Origin: JABCPE02 sp963506915
GTDB lineage: Bacteria > Bacteroidota > Bacteroidia > Flavobacteriales > Weeksellaceae
Assembly: GCA_963506915.1 (NCBI GenBank)
Contig: CAUORE010000006.1
Span: 1-64,000, forward strand
Length of the DNA stretch: 64,000 nt
Direction of reading: 5' to 3'
In this document: one piece after another, positions 1-9,419 of the stretch
Position numbering within the stretch: position 1 is the stretch's first letter
Layout of the letters: every line of letters begins with the position of its first letter
Position numbers and translations under genes: made by a program
The notes under the pieces: generated by a model
Databases searched by the model: none
What the model saw: the letters and a program-made list of their open reading frames with translations, nothing else
What the model was told of the DNA's origin: nothing

Positions 1-491
1 AGGAATTGATAGACTTTTACACCTAATTCTTTTCCCAGAGTGCAGGCATCAGAGCAGATATCCCATTCGTGGTAGTTAATCGCAGAAAAATTAGAATATT
101 CCGTAATACGAATAGGGTAGAGGTGGCAGGAAATAGGCTTCTGCCAGTCGATAACGCCGTCTTCATAGGCTTTTTCTATGGCGCATTTGGTGTAGCCTTT
201 TTCATCAAAAATCACATAGGCGCACTCTGCATTATTGACCAAAGGAGTAACCAAATCTCCCTCAAAATCAAGTGTATAGGTGCCTTGTTCCTCGATGGCT
301 TGGATTCCTTCTGGGCGAAGGTAAGATTTTATTTTAGGGTAAATTTCATCTAATATTTTGGTTTCATCTTCATCAAGAGGAGCTCCTGCATCGCCTTCCA
401 CACAGCAGATTCCCTTGCATTTAGCAAGATTGCACACGAATTCTTCAGAAAATAAATCCTCAGAAATTAGTTTATCATCTATTTGAATCAT
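1..491 (-). CDS. DUF3109 family protein (3' end outside window)
   Basis: The reading frame starts at 491 and runs off the left edge, leaving 163 codons. It resembles the DUF3109 family, whose biochemical role is not established. Near the N-terminus it has a cysteine cluster (CNLAKCKGICC), and later single cysteines in NNAECAY, YTKCA, ISCHLYP, DICSDAC. Such spacing suggests a bound metal or iron-sulfur centre, but this is inference. Its ATG overlaps the TGA of the preceding membrane-protein gene as ATGA at 488-491, so translational coupling is likely. It is the last visible gene of the operon that begins at parE. The function stays unassigned. Confidence 0.8.
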   Translation of the reverse strand, partial: MIQIDDKLISEDLFSEEFVCNLAKCKGICCVEGDAGAPLDEDETKILDEIYPKIKSYLRPEGIQAIEEQGTYTLDFEGDLVTPLVNNAECAYVIFDEKGYTKCAIEKAYEDGVIDWQKPISCHLYPIRITEYSNFSAINYHEWDICSDACTLGKELGVKVYQF

Positions 492-1396
492 ATTAAATCA
501 ATAAAATTAGGGTTAAATTTGTCCAAAAGACAAGAAATTATAATAATCCAAAGTCCCAGCTCCTGAAGCCAAGGGTATTTTATAAACCTTAAAAATCGGC
601 TCAGGATAATGCTGATAGGGAATATAATCAGCAGCAGATATTCTCTGTGAGAGCCCATGTAAAAGACCAAAATCAGAATTTGAACCAATAAGAATGACAA
701 CAAGAAAGCGTATTTAAACTTACTAGTCGGGCTTTTTTTATTCAAATTCATAAAATGATCTCCCACAGCCAAAATACACATTACTAAAATGGAAATTAAG
801 CTATAAAAAGAGGAGAAATCCGTAATTATTTCATTGGAAATCAGTGGTATATAGTCTTCTGTAAAGACATCTATTTCAAGAACATACATCAAGCACAAAT
901 ATCCAGAAATTACCATAAAACATCCCAAAATAAGCTGGAAAATATTTAGAAATATTTTGTCTGATTTGGTGATGATGTGGATAATTACGAAAATAAAAAG
1001 CGTCCAAGTCGTTGGTAAGAAAATATAACTGACAGCCAGTATGCTACCGACCAAAAGGAAAGAATCACTTCTGATTTTATCATTTTCGCTGGTGAAGAAA
1101 AATAATAAAATAGAACTCGTAAATAACGCCATAGAAATCCCAATATCTAGATTTCCATCATAAAATGAAAAAATAAAAATAGAATACAGAAATAGAGGCA
1201 GGTGGGTCTTTTTATTTAGTGAAATTTTATTAAACAAAACATAGCCCATAGCCAGTCCTTCAAAGGCTGTAAAGGTGGAAAAAATGTTGGAAAATTTAAC
1301 TTCTAAATCGTTTGAAACTAAAATAAAAAGTAATAAAGCTCCTATGTAAGTAGGAACTGAAAATAAATTGGTTCTCTTTGATAACAAACGAAACAT
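488..1396 (-). CDS. Polytopic membrane protein, DUF6427-like
   Basis: This 302-residue protein is almost entirely hydrophobic, with roughly eight to ten predicted membrane segments and short charged loops, so it is an integral inner-membrane protein. Its starting pattern (MFRLLSK followed by a long hydrophobic run) and its length fit the DUF6427 family of Flavobacteriia, which has no known function. The assignment comes from recollection of the family and not from a specific motif. It starts 5 nt after the manC stop codon and overlaps the DUF3109 gene by four bases, so all three are probably co-transcribed. No catalytic residues can be named. Confidence 0.55.
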   Translation of the reverse strand: MFRLLSKRTNLFSVPTYIGALLLFILVSNDLEVKFSNIFSTFTAFEGLAMGYVLFNKISLNKKTHLPLFLYSIFIFSFYDGNLDIGISMALFTSSILLFFFTSENDKIRSDSFLLVGSILAVSYIFLPTTWTLFIFVIIHIITKSDKIFLNIFQLILGCFMVISGYLCLMYVLEIDVFTEDYIPLISNEIITDFSSFYSLISILVMCILAVGDHFMNLNKKSPTSKFKYAFLLSFLLVQILILVFYMGSHREYLLLIIFPISIILSRFLRFIKYPWLQELGLWIIIISCLLDKFNPNFIDLI

Positions 1397-1401
1397 TTCT
1401 T

Positions 1402-2463
1402 CTATTTTTTGCTTTCTAAATCAGCCACATATTCCTTGATAAGCTGGTCATTGCTTCTTGGGCAGATGAGCAGCGCTTCCTCTGTATCTATCACTATATA
1501 GTCTGTAAGTCCATCGACCACAGCAGTTTTTTCAGGGTTTTTGAGTCTGATGATATTTCCTTTTGCGTTATAAACATTACAGTTCTTGGAGATGGTGTTG
1601 TTGTTCTCATCTCGCTCAGCATTTTCAAACACAGAAGTCCAAGTTCCCAAATCAGACCAGCCCAAGTCAGCAGGAATCACATAGACATTATCAGCCTTTT
1701 CTAAAATTCCATTGTCTATGGATATTTTTTCTACATTAGGATAAATTTCCTCTATGTATGGCGCTTCTTTTTCGGTGTTATATGTCTCTGTTTTGAACTG
1801 TTCTGCCATTTTTGGAAGATAGTTTTCAAAGGCTTTTTGGATAGATTTCACATTCCAAATGAAAATCCCAGCATTCCAGAGATATTCTTTCGTTGCTAAG
1901 AATTTTTCTGCTGTTTCTAAATTAGGTTTTTCAGTGAAAGTTTTTACTTTGCATATTTCAGCAGATTTTTCTTCTGAAAACTGAATGTAGCCATAGCCTG
2001 TGTCAGGGCGTGTAGGCTGTATCCCGAGCGTTATGAGATAGTCATTCTGGTTCGCCTTTTCAAAAGCAAATTCTATCTTTTCACAGAAAGTTTTTTCTTT
2101 TAAAATTAGATGGTCTGCGGGCAGTACAACGATGTTAGCATTTGGGTTTATTTTTGCTATTTTATTGGTTATGTAGATGTTACACGCCGCAGTATTTCTC
2201 ATCATAGGTTCTCCGATGATGTTTTTCTTGTCAAGTTCAGGAATTTGGGCAGCCGTAAGCTCCAAATATTCTTTATTGGTAACTACAAAAATATTTTCCA
2301 CAGGGACAACTTGTTTTATCCGCTCAAAGGTCTGCTGGATCATGGTTTTTCCCGTTCCCAAGATATCATGGAACTGTTTAGGAAATTTAGCCGTACTCAT
2401 AGGCCAAAAACGGCTTCCGATGCCGCCCGCCATTATGACACAATAGTTATTATTTGGGTTCAT
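1402..2463 (-). CDS. manC: Mannose-1-phosphate guanylyltransferase
   Basis: The 353-residue protein is a nucleotidyltransferase predicted to make GDP-mannose from GTP and mannose-1-phosphate, for surface polysaccharide and glycan synthesis in the cytoplasm. The N-terminal signature VIMAGGIGSRFWPMS at residues 9-23 is the GTP-binding loop, followed by KFPKQF. VVLPADHLI, FTEKP and WNAGIFIW are the downstream sugar-phosphate-site motifs of the family. It is the short form and lacks the C-terminal phosphomannose isomerase domain of bifunctional ManC/AlgA proteins. A SprT-like gene lies directly upstream, an arrangement common in Flavobacteriia. Confidence 0.88.
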   Translation of the reverse strand: MNPNNNYCVIMAGGIGSRFWPMSTAKFPKQFHDILGTGKTMIQQTFERIKQVVPVENIFVVTNKEYLELTAAQIPELDKKNIIGEPMMRNTAACNIYITNKIAKINPNANIVVLPADHLILKEKTFCEKIEFAFEKANQNDYLITLGIQPTRPDTGYGYIQFSEEKSAEICKVKTFTEKPNLETAEKFLATKEYLWNAGIFIWNVKSIQKAFENYLPKMAEQFKTETYNTEKEAPYIEEIYPNVEKISIDNGILEKADNVYVIPADLGWSDLGTWTSVFENAERDENNNTISKNCNVYNAKGNIIRLKNPEKTAVVDGLTDYIVIDTEEALLICPRSNDQLIKEYVADLESKK

Positions 2464-2472
2464 TTTCTTTCG

Positions 2473-3063
2473 TTAGTCATTATTTGTTCGCTCCACTCTC
2501 GCACAGGATTTGAATAAATACATTCTCCCTGTACTGAGATTTTTGCAAAGGTAACGCTTTTTCTTCTTTTCTTCTATCTGGTAAATGTCCGTTTGATAAA
2601 TAAATTTTTCTCCAATAGGTAAATCCTCCACATAGGCTTTATTATCAGCGTGTTCGCTGTCAAAATATTTTACCAGCTCTGGACTGGACATGAAGTTGGC
2701 TTTCGGATTTTTAGCGAAATTTAAAATCAAAGGTTTCAGCTCCTCGGAATAAATCGAAATACTCTCCAAAAGCATTTTCTGAAAGGTCATCTTCCATTCT
2801 TTTCCATGTGGAAGAATATTTTTCTTTTCATGAAAAGCCACTAAATGGGCGATTTCATGCGTAAAGACAAAGAAAAAAAGCTCTGGTTCCAGCGTTCCAT
2901 TGATGGTTATTTGGTGGGAGTTATTAGGCATTGATTTATAATCACCTAACTTGCTGTGCCTGTTTTTTGTGACTTTGATATAGCACATATGCCCTTCCAG
3001 CCATTTTTTTAGGTAGGGCATGCTGTTTGGAGGCAAAAATCTTTCTAATAACTCGGTAGACAT
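2473..3063 (-). CDS. SprT-like zinc metalloprotease domain protein
   Basis: The 196-residue protein carries a SprT/Spartan-type metalloprotease domain. The zinc-binding motif HEIAHL is followed by a third histidine in ILPHGKEWK, which matches the HExxH plus downstream H layout of the family. Eukaryotic Spartan degrades DNA-protein crosslinks; bacterial homologues are poorly characterised, so the substrate is unknown. The C-terminal part has a lysine-rich segment (EEKKKKRY) and two cysteines that could belong to a degenerate zinc ribbon. It sits 7 nt downstream of parC and 9 nt upstream of manC, in the same operon. A link to topoisomerase-DNA adducts is tempting but only suggested by position. 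Confidence 0.8.
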   Translation of the reverse strand: MSTELLERFLPPNSMPYLKKWLEGHMCYIKVTKNRHSKLGDYKSMPNNSHQITINGTLEPELFFFVFTHEIAHLVAFHEKKNILPHGKEWKMTFQKMLLESISIYSEELKPLILNFAKNPKANFMSSPELVKYFDSEHADNKAYVEDLPIGEKFIYQTDIYQIEEKKKKRYLCKNLSTGRMYLFKSCARVERTNND

Positions 3064-3070
3064 CTCAAAA

Positions 3071-5629
3071 TCAATTAAATAAATCTCCTATCACTCCATC
3101 TTCTGGAATATCTGTTTCTTCCTGCTGTACAGGTTCTTCTTCCTCCTCTTCCTTCGGTTCTGGAATAGTGATATTTATGGATTTTATTTTCTCTTTTACG
3201 AACTGATTTCCCATCGCTTTTATTCCTTTTATGGAGATAAAGTCATCAATATCAATGGTTTCTGGCTCTTTTTCCTTTCCGTTTTTATCTTTTGCAAAGA
3301 TAATTTCCGCTGTGCAGCCATCGCTGGTTCCCACGAATTCTATGAAGGATTTAGGATGCTCACTCGGCATAAAGTTCTGAATATTAGCTGTGTTTTCTAA
3401 TAAAAATCGTTTGATGAAATAAATATCCTTTTCGCCGTCATAATAGATGCACGAAACAGCCTGTTCTGGATGCCATTTTTCCAAAATCAGATAATCATCA
3501 TCAAAACGATTCATCAGGTCAAACGAAATCAGTTTTGCTTCTCCTTTTGTATTGATAGTCAATATTTTATCATCACCTTTAAAGCTGCCGAGCAGAACTC
3601 CTCTGCCTTCCACATTCAGCCTTCTTACACTCTCATCAAACCAAATTTTTCTCGGAGCCAGCGTAGAGATGCCCTCTTCTTTTAGTTCTATTTTTTTAAC
3701 GGCATATTTCGTTACGAGATTTCCTTTGGAATCACGCCCTTTTATCGCTAAATCAGAGAAATCTATATCGATTCTATTTTTTCTGATTCTTGCACTTGGT
3801 TTTAGTAAAACACTGATGATTTCGGCCTCACCGTTTGGATTTGCAGAAAAATACAGCACTTCCGAGCCTTTTACATCCGAAGCAAGTTTGTATTCATTAT
3901 TTCGGATAACTCCCGTTACCGAGAACCTTTTCATGTAATATGGGCCGTCTTTTCCCTCGCGGTAGACCATGTTATAAACGGTTCGTTTGTCGTTCTTTTT
4001 CCATACGCCCACATGCAGAATATCTTTTCCGATGAAGGTTTTTGCTTCCACTTTGGTAACCTGCATTGTTCCATCTTTTCGGAAAGTGATGATGTCGTCC
4101 AAATCCGAACAGTCAAAAACATATTCATCTTTTTTGAGCGAAGTTCCGATGAATCCTTCGGCTCTGTTGATGTAGAATTTTTCGTTTGCTACCGCTACAT
4201 TGGTCGCATCTATGTTGTCAAAAACACGAATTTCCGTACGGCGAGGCTTGTCTTTTCCATATTTTTTCTGAATGTTTTGGAAATAATTTATGGCGTAATT
4301 CACCAAGTTTTCCAAATCATGTTTCACCTGCTTCATTCTGTCCTCCAGTGCCGCGATGTTTTCCAGCGCTTTATCTCTATCATAGCGCGAAATTCGCATG
4401 AAAGGAAGTTCCGTTAGTCGGGCAATGTCCTCCGTAACTACCTCACGCATAAGGTTTTTGACAAAAGGTTTTAAAGCAGTATCAATCGCCGAATAAACTT
4501 CTTCTTTGCTGGTTTTACCTTTGATTTCTTGGTAAATTTCATTCTCGATGAAGATTTTTTCTAAACTTGCAAAATGCCATTTTTCCTGAAGTTCGTGCAG
4601 TTCTATTTCCAGCTCTTTTTTCAGAAGAGAAACCGTGTGGTCTGTGTTGTATTTCAGTATTTCCGAAACCGAAAGGAACATAGGTTTGTCTCCCACGATT
4701 ACGCAGGCGTTCGGCGAAATAGAAACTTCACAGTCCGTGAAAGCATACAGGGCATCTATCATCATGTCTGGCGAAACATCATTAGCCAGTAAGATGTTGA
4801 TTTCCACTTCATCAGAAGTGTTGTCCTCTATTTTTTTGATTTTGATTTTGCCCTTTTCGTTAGCTTTTAAAATGCTGTCAATCAGGTCACCTGTATTTTT
4901 AGAAAAAGGTAACTCTGTGATGCATAGAGTGTTTTTGTCTTTTTGAATAATTCTGGCTCTTGCACGGATTTTTCCGCCTCGTTTTCCATCATTGTAGTTG
5001 GAAACATCCAGAAGTCCAGCCGTAAGGAAATCAGGGTAAAGCTGGAAACTTTTTCCTTTTAGATAAAGAATAGAAGCATCTAGTAACTCATTGAAATTGT
5101 GAGGCATAATCTTAGTAGAAAGCCCCACACCGATACCTTCTACGCCCTGCGCAAGGAGCAGTGGAAACTTCACAGGAAGGTCCACAGGCTCGTTGTTTCT
5201 TCCATCGTAGGATTTTACCCATTCCGTAGTTTTAGGGTTAAAAACCACCTCCAAAGCGAAAGGTGTAAGTCTCGCTTCGATGTATCTTGCCGCCGCTGCT
5301 GAGTCTCCCGTGTAGATGTTTCCCCAGTTTCCTTGAGTGTCTATCAGGAGTTCTTTCTGACCAATCTGCACCATGGCATCTGTGATGGAGGCATCCCCAT
5401 GCGGGTGGTATTTCATGGTATTTCCCACGATGTTCGCTACCTTATTATATCTTCCATCTTCCAGCTCGCGCATAGAGTGCATGATACGGCGCTGAACGGG
5501 CTTAAAACCATCATAAACAGATGGAATGGCACGGTCCAAAATTACATAAGAGGCGTAATCAAGAAACCAATCTTGATAAAGCCCAGATATTTTTTTTAAA
5601 GTTTCTTCTTTATGTTCGTTTTCTTGCAT
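3071..5629 (-). CDS. parC: DNA topoisomerase IV subunit A
   Basis: The 852-residue protein is the DNA-breaking and rejoining subunit of topoisomerase IV, which decatenates daughter chromosomes together with ParE. Residues 30-130 contain the winged-helix region: PVQRRIMHSM, then HPHGDAS, the quinolone-resistance region with the usual serine (S81), then ARYIEAR with the catalytic tyrosine at Y116. A coiled-coil segment follows, then a C-terminal beta-propeller-like region with the short acidic tail seen in Bacteroidetes ParC. It shares an operon with parE, separated only by two membrane-protein genes. The next gene upstream ends immediately before its start codon. Gyrase A is less likely because of the parE partner and the divergent C-terminal domain. 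Confidence 0.92.
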   Translation of the reverse strand: MQENEHKEETLKKISGLYQDWFLDYASYVILDRAIPSVYDGFKPVQRRIMHSMRELEDGRYNKVANIVGNTMKYHPHGDASITDAMVQIGQKELLIDTQGNWGNIYTGDSAAAARYIEARLTPFALEVVFNPKTTEWVKSYDGRNNEPVDLPVKFPLLLAQGVEGIGVGLSTKIMPHNFNELLDASILYLKGKSFQLYPDFLTAGLLDVSNYNDGKRGGKIRARARIIQKDKNTLCITELPFSKNTGDLIDSILKANEKGKIKIKKIEDNTSDEVEINILLANDVSPDMMIDALYAFTDCEVSISPNACVIVGDKPMFLSVSEILKYNTDHTVSLLKKELEIELHELQEKWHFASLEKIFIENEIYQEIKGKTSKEEVYSAIDTALKPFVKNLMREVVTEDIARLTELPFMRISRYDRDKALENIAALEDRMKQVKHDLENLVNYAINYFQNIQKKYGKDKPRRTEIRVFDNIDATNVAVANEKFYINRAEGFIGTSLKKDEYVFDCSDLDDIITFRKDGTMQVTKVEAKTFIGKDILHVGVWKKNDKRTVYNMVYREGKDGPYYMKRFSVTGVIRNNEYKLASDVKGSEVLYFSANPNGEAEIISVLLKPSARIRKNRIDIDFSDLAIKGRDSKGNLVTKYAVKKIELKEEGISTLAPRKIWFDESVRRLNVEGRGVLLGSFKGDDKILTINTKGEAKLISFDLMNRFDDDYLILEKWHPEQAVSCIYYDGEKDIYFIKRFLLENTANIQNFMPSEHPKSFIEFVGTSDGCTAEIIFAKDKNGKEKEPETIDIDDFISIKGIKAMGNQFVKEKIKSINITIPEPKEEEEEEPVQQEETDIPEDGVIGDLFN

Positions 5630-6919
5630 TTATTTTGTGTTTATCAGTCTGATATTTTGGTCGTTTAACTTGGTTTGAAGCCAATTTTTCAGCTTTTCTT
5701 CATCCAGCTTCTCTTTTTCTTTGATTTGGTAAATGACAATATTTTCCTGTTTACGAGAATTTTTTTCGTAACTATTTAGTTTTCCGATAGATATGTTTTC
5801 AATCTCTGGGAAAATGACTCTAAGTTCTTTGATGAACTGTCGGTCATCAAATTTGTATTCATTCAGTTCCGCAGTAAGATTTTGGATGATGATATCTTTT
5901 TCAGAGAAATCCTTGTTCTGCTTGTTGATTTCAGCTAAAATTTCACTTTTTAGATTAGATGAATTATTTTTTATCAGGAGTTTTGTATCCTTGATTTCGT
6001 AGCTGTCGGCAAGTTTTTTGTTAAGCGCTTGAATTTCAATGCTGTCCATTCGCTGGTTTAGTAATACCAATTCTATGGTTTTTGGTGTTTCATTTTGATT
6101 TATTTTCTTATAAATCACCGTGTGCCCTTTGTCTGTAAATTCGTTTTTGATGAAATTTTCTACATTTTTAGTATATTTATTATCACTAATGAGACGGTAA
6201 GCCAAGAAAATACTTGGAACAATCATAATAGTAAACAAAATGTAAATGGAATATTTTACTTTTCTGTCAAATTTTTCGTCCTGAGTAGAAACAGGTTTGT
6301 ATTTAAGGAATTTAACAATAGTAAATGTAGCAATGGCGATGAAGAAGCAGTTGATAGAATATAAATATAAAGCTCCAGCAAAAAATTTAAAATTGAAAGT
6401 TGCCAGCCCAAAACCTGCCGTACAAAGAGGCGGCATAAGCGCTGTGGCAATAGCTACCCCAGGGATAGGGTTTCCTTTTTCTACACGGGTGATGGAAATT
6501 ATTCCTACAATTCCACCAATGAAAGCAATCAGAACATCATAAATATTAGGTGATGTTCTGGCCAAAATCTCAGACTGAGCCTCTTTAAAGGGACTGAGAG
6601 TAAAGTAAATCGCAGAGACTAAAAGGCTTACGATAGTGGCGGTGAGCAGGTTTTTTCCTGATTTTTTTAGAAGAGTTAAATCATAAATGGCAAGGGCAAC
6701 CCCAATTCCTACGATAGGTCCCATAAGTGGAGAAATCAGCATGGCGCCGATAATCACAGCTGTGGAATTGACATTCAGACCAATAGATGCAATGAATATA
6801 GCACATGCCAAAATCCAAAGATTAGCCCCTTTGAATGAAATGTTTTTTAAGACATCTTGTAAAACCTTGTCTTGTTTCTCTTCTCCTTCGTGTAAGTTAA
6901 ATAAATTATGTCGTTTCAT
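5630..6919 (-). CDS. DUF389 family membrane protein
   Basis: The 429-residue protein matches the DUF389 family of membrane proteins of unknown function. The membrane core contains the conserved stretch VIIGAMLISPLMGPIVG, then six or so hydrophobic segments, with VAIATALMPPLC near residue 160. The last 200 residues are hydrophilic, with a lysine- and glutamate-rich, probably cytoplasmic domain. It is fused tightly into the parE-parC operon: it ends one base before parC begins, and the next gene upstream ends one base before it starts. No transport substrate can be inferred. Confidence 0.82.
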   Translation of the reverse strand: MKRHNLFNLHEGEEKQDKVLQDVLKNISFKGANLWILACAIFIASIGLNVNSTAVIIGAMLISPLMGPIVGIGVALAIYDLTLLKKSGKNLLTATIVSLLVSAIYFTLSPFKEAQSEILARTSPNIYDVLIAFIGGIVGIISITRVEKGNPIPGVAIATALMPPLCTAGFGLATFNFKFFAGALYLYSINCFFIAIATFTIVKFLKYKPVSTQDEKFDRKVKYSIYILFTIMIVPSIFLAYRLISDNKYTKNVENFIKNEFTDKGHTVIYKKINQNETPKTIELVLLNQRMDSIEIQALNKKLADSYEIKDTKLLIKNNSSNLKSEILAEINKQNKDFSEKDIIIQNLTAELNEYKFDDRQFIKELRVIFPEIENISIGKLNSYEKNSRKQENIVIYQIKEKEKLDEEKLKNWLQTKLNDQNIRLINTK

Positions 6920-6920
6920 A

Positions 6921-7412
6921 CTATTTATTGTCGTTATTGTTGTTTTCTTTGTTGGCTTTTATTGTTCGTTGTAATGAAAGTTTTAAATCCCTTATTTCAC
7001 TGCTTGTAAGGTAGGAAATATCGTATTTTAGGATACTTTCTTTATGTTTTTTACTCGTGATTTTTATATATAACCTTTTGAATAACAATGCGTTTACGAT
7101 TTCAAAGGAAACGAGTTTGTATTTTGGGAATTCATCTTTTGCTTCTTTTCCTAAAAAAGGAATGATAGAGTGGTTTTTGAAGTTAAGCGCTTCTCCATCG
7201 CTATCGTATTCGAATATCTGCCGACCTCTCAAAAAAATAATGACCAACCCTGAAACTCCTATCAATAAAAGGGAAATGCTCGCCATTTTCCCAAAAACAG
7301 GTAGTTTGATGATGTTCAAAAAAGTCATTCCTCCACCTATTATTGCGGAGAAAATGGAAAAGGTTAGTAAAAAATTGTATATAGGCGCTTTTTTTCTGTT
7401 GCTTAATCTCAT
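6921..7412 (-). CDS. Small membrane protein, PH-like
   Basis: This 163-residue protein has two membrane segments in its first 65 residues, followed by a soluble beta-rich region (FEYDSDGEALNFK, FEIVNALLFKRLYIK) and a basic, asparagine-rich tail ending in NNNNDNK. The layout of two short helices followed by a beta domain resembles bacterial PH-like (YdbT or YcxB-like) membrane proteins, but I do not recognise the family with certainty. It lies between parE and the DUF389 gene with gaps of 31 and 1 nt, so it is very probably co-transcribed. Confidence 0.6.
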   Translation of the reverse strand: MRLSNRKKAPIYNFLLTFSIFSAIIGGGMTFLNIIKLPVFGKMASISLLLIGVSGLVIIFLRGRQIFEYDSDGEALNFKNHSIIPFLGKEAKDEFPKYKLVSFEIVNALLFKRLYIKITSKKHKESILKYDISYLTSSEIRDLKLSLQRTIKANKENNNNDNK

Positions 7413-7443
7413 GATACAAAAATAAATTGTTGAATATTAAATT

Positions 7444-9312
7444 TTACTCTGTTATTGCTTCTTCTACAACCAAGTTTTCTAGGATAAAGTTCTGTCTATC
7501 AGGCGTATTTTTTCCCATATAAAACTCCAAAAGCTGGTCTATTGTGGTGTCTTTACCCACTACCACAGGCTCAAGGCGAATATCTTTCCCTATGAAATGT
7601 TTAAACTCTTCTGGTGAAATCTCTCCAAGCCCTTTAAATCTCGTGATTTCAGGATTTTTTCCTAAATCTTCTAGAGCCTTTATTCGCTCTGCTTCAGTGT
7701 AGCAGTAGCGGGTTTCTTTTTTGTTTCTTACCCTAAACAAAGGCGTTTGGAGAATGTATAGGTGTCCATTTTTAATCACATCAGGAAAGAACTGAAGGAA
7801 GAAAGTAATCATCAGAAGTCTAATGTGCATACCATCTACATCGGCATCGGTAGCGATGATGACCTGATTATATCTCAAATCTTCCAGACTTTCCTCTATA
7901 TTTAGAGCGGCTTGTAAATGGTTAAACTCCTCGTTTTCTTACACTACTTTTTTGGTGAGTCCGTAGCAGTTGAGAGGTTTTCCTTTTAGTGAAAATACAG
8001 CCTGTGTTTCCACATCTCTACTCTTCGTGATAGAGCCAGATGCAGAGTCTCCCTCTGTTATAAATATTTGAGTTTCAGTCTTTCTGGCTGCCTTTTGGTC
8101 ATTATAATGCTGTCGGCAGTCTCTTAGTTTTTTATTGTGAAGAGAAACTTTTTTGGCTCTTTCTCTTGCTAGTTTTTGAATTCCCGAAAGCTCTTTTCTT
8201 TCCCTTTCAGAAACTAATATTTTACGGTGAATAGCATCGGCAATTTCAGGGTTTTTATGAAGGAAATTGTCCAGTTTGCTTTTCATATAATTATTGACAA
8301 AAGTTCGGATGGTTTCTAGTTCGTTACCATTCGCATCCTGTCCCATAGTGGTGGAGCCTAATTTGGTCTTGGTCTGAGACTCAAAAACAGGATTTCCAAC
8401 ATTGATATACACCGCACCGATGATAGATTTTCTAATATCTGCAGCCTCAAAATTTTTCCCAAAAAACTCTTTGATAGTCTTTACAAAAGCCTCTTTAAAG
8501 GCATTCAGGTGGGTTCCTCCCTGTGAGGTGTATTGTCCATTGACAAATGAAAAATAGGTTTCTGACTGGGATTTATCCGAATGAGTAATCGCTATCTCCA
8601 TATCTTCATCCTTTATGTGGATGATAGGGTAGAGGATTTCGCCGTCTATTTCCTCTTCTAATAGGTCTTTCAGCCCGTTTTCGGATTCGAAAACAGAGTC
8701 GTTATAATAGATTTTTAGCCCTAAATTTAGATAAGTATAATTACGAAGCATACGCTCCACATACTCATTTCTAAATTTATAATTTACAAAAATAGTGCTG
8801 TCAGGAATGAAACTAACCTCCGTTCCGTTCTTTTCGGTCGTGTCTGTTTCCTCTGTTACTTCCACCAGTTTACCCTCATGAAATTGGGCTGATCTGGTTT
8901 TCCCGTCTCGCACAGATTTTACTTGAAAAAAAGTAGAGAGGAAATTGACTGCCTTGGTTCCTACACCATTGAGACCGATGGATTTTTTAAAGGCGCCGTC
9001 ATCGTATTTCCCACCAGTATTCATTTTGGAAACTACATCTACGATTTTTCCCAAAGGAATTCCACGCCCATAGTCGCGCACTGTAACTTTTCCATCATTG
9101 ATTTTAACATCTATTCTCTTCCCAAATTTCATTCGGAATTCATCGATAGAGTTATCCAAAACTTCCTTTAATAGAATATAAATCCCATCATCCGCCGCAG
9201 AGCCGTCTCCCAGTTTACCGATGTACATCCCTGGACGAAGGCGCACATGCTCGCGAGGCTCGAGGGTTCTGATGTTATCTTCTGTATAGTTTGTCTGTTG
9301 TGGTGTGTTCAT
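7444..9312 (-). pseudogene. parE: DNA topoisomerase IV subunit B, interrupted by an in-frame TAA
   Basis: The frame encodes a 622-codon type IIA topoisomerase B subunit: GHKL ATPase domain at the start (LKEVLDNSIDEF; GRGIPLG; GLNGVGTKAVN), transducer domain, then the TOPRIM domain. One TAA at 7939-7941 (codon 458) interrupts it. The frame is open on both sides, reading LTKKVV-stop-ENEEF where relatives have a tyrosine, so one base (TAT to TAA) explains it. The stop separates the TOPRIM glutamate (EGDSASGS, about residue 420) from the DADVDG acidic pair (about 489). I chose the ATG at 9312 over the one at 9339 because the likely promoter element at 9337-9344 would place transcription start downstream of 9339. 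Since parE is essential, a base-calling error is the simplest explanation, then stop suppression. Confidence 0.85.
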
Positions 9313-9336
9313 AAAGTTTCCAAAAAAGTGTAGCGA

Positions 9337-9344
9337 CAAAGATA
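9337..9344 (-). promoter_or_regulatory. Candidate -7 promoter element of the parE operon
   Basis: On the minus strand this reads TATCTTTG, an exact match to the Bacteroidetes -7 consensus TAnnTTTG. It lies about 25 bases upstream of the chosen parE start codon. I see no convincing -33 TTG at the right distance. Confidence 0.5.
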
Positions 9345-9385
9345 ATAAAATATGGCTTTAAAGAAAAAACCATTATAATAAAAAG

Positions 9386-9416
9386 AAAAAACCACTCAGA
9401 TTATTGAGTGGTTTTT
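9386..9416 (-). terminator. Intrinsic terminator after the SurA-like gene
   Basis: ACCACTCA at 9391-9398 pairs perfectly with TGAGTGGT at 9405-9412. An A-run on the plus-strand left side gives a U-run in the minus-strand transcript. The hairpin begins four bases past the stop codon of the isomerase gene and separates it from the parE promoter. Confidence 0.8.
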
Positions 9417-9419
9417 GGT

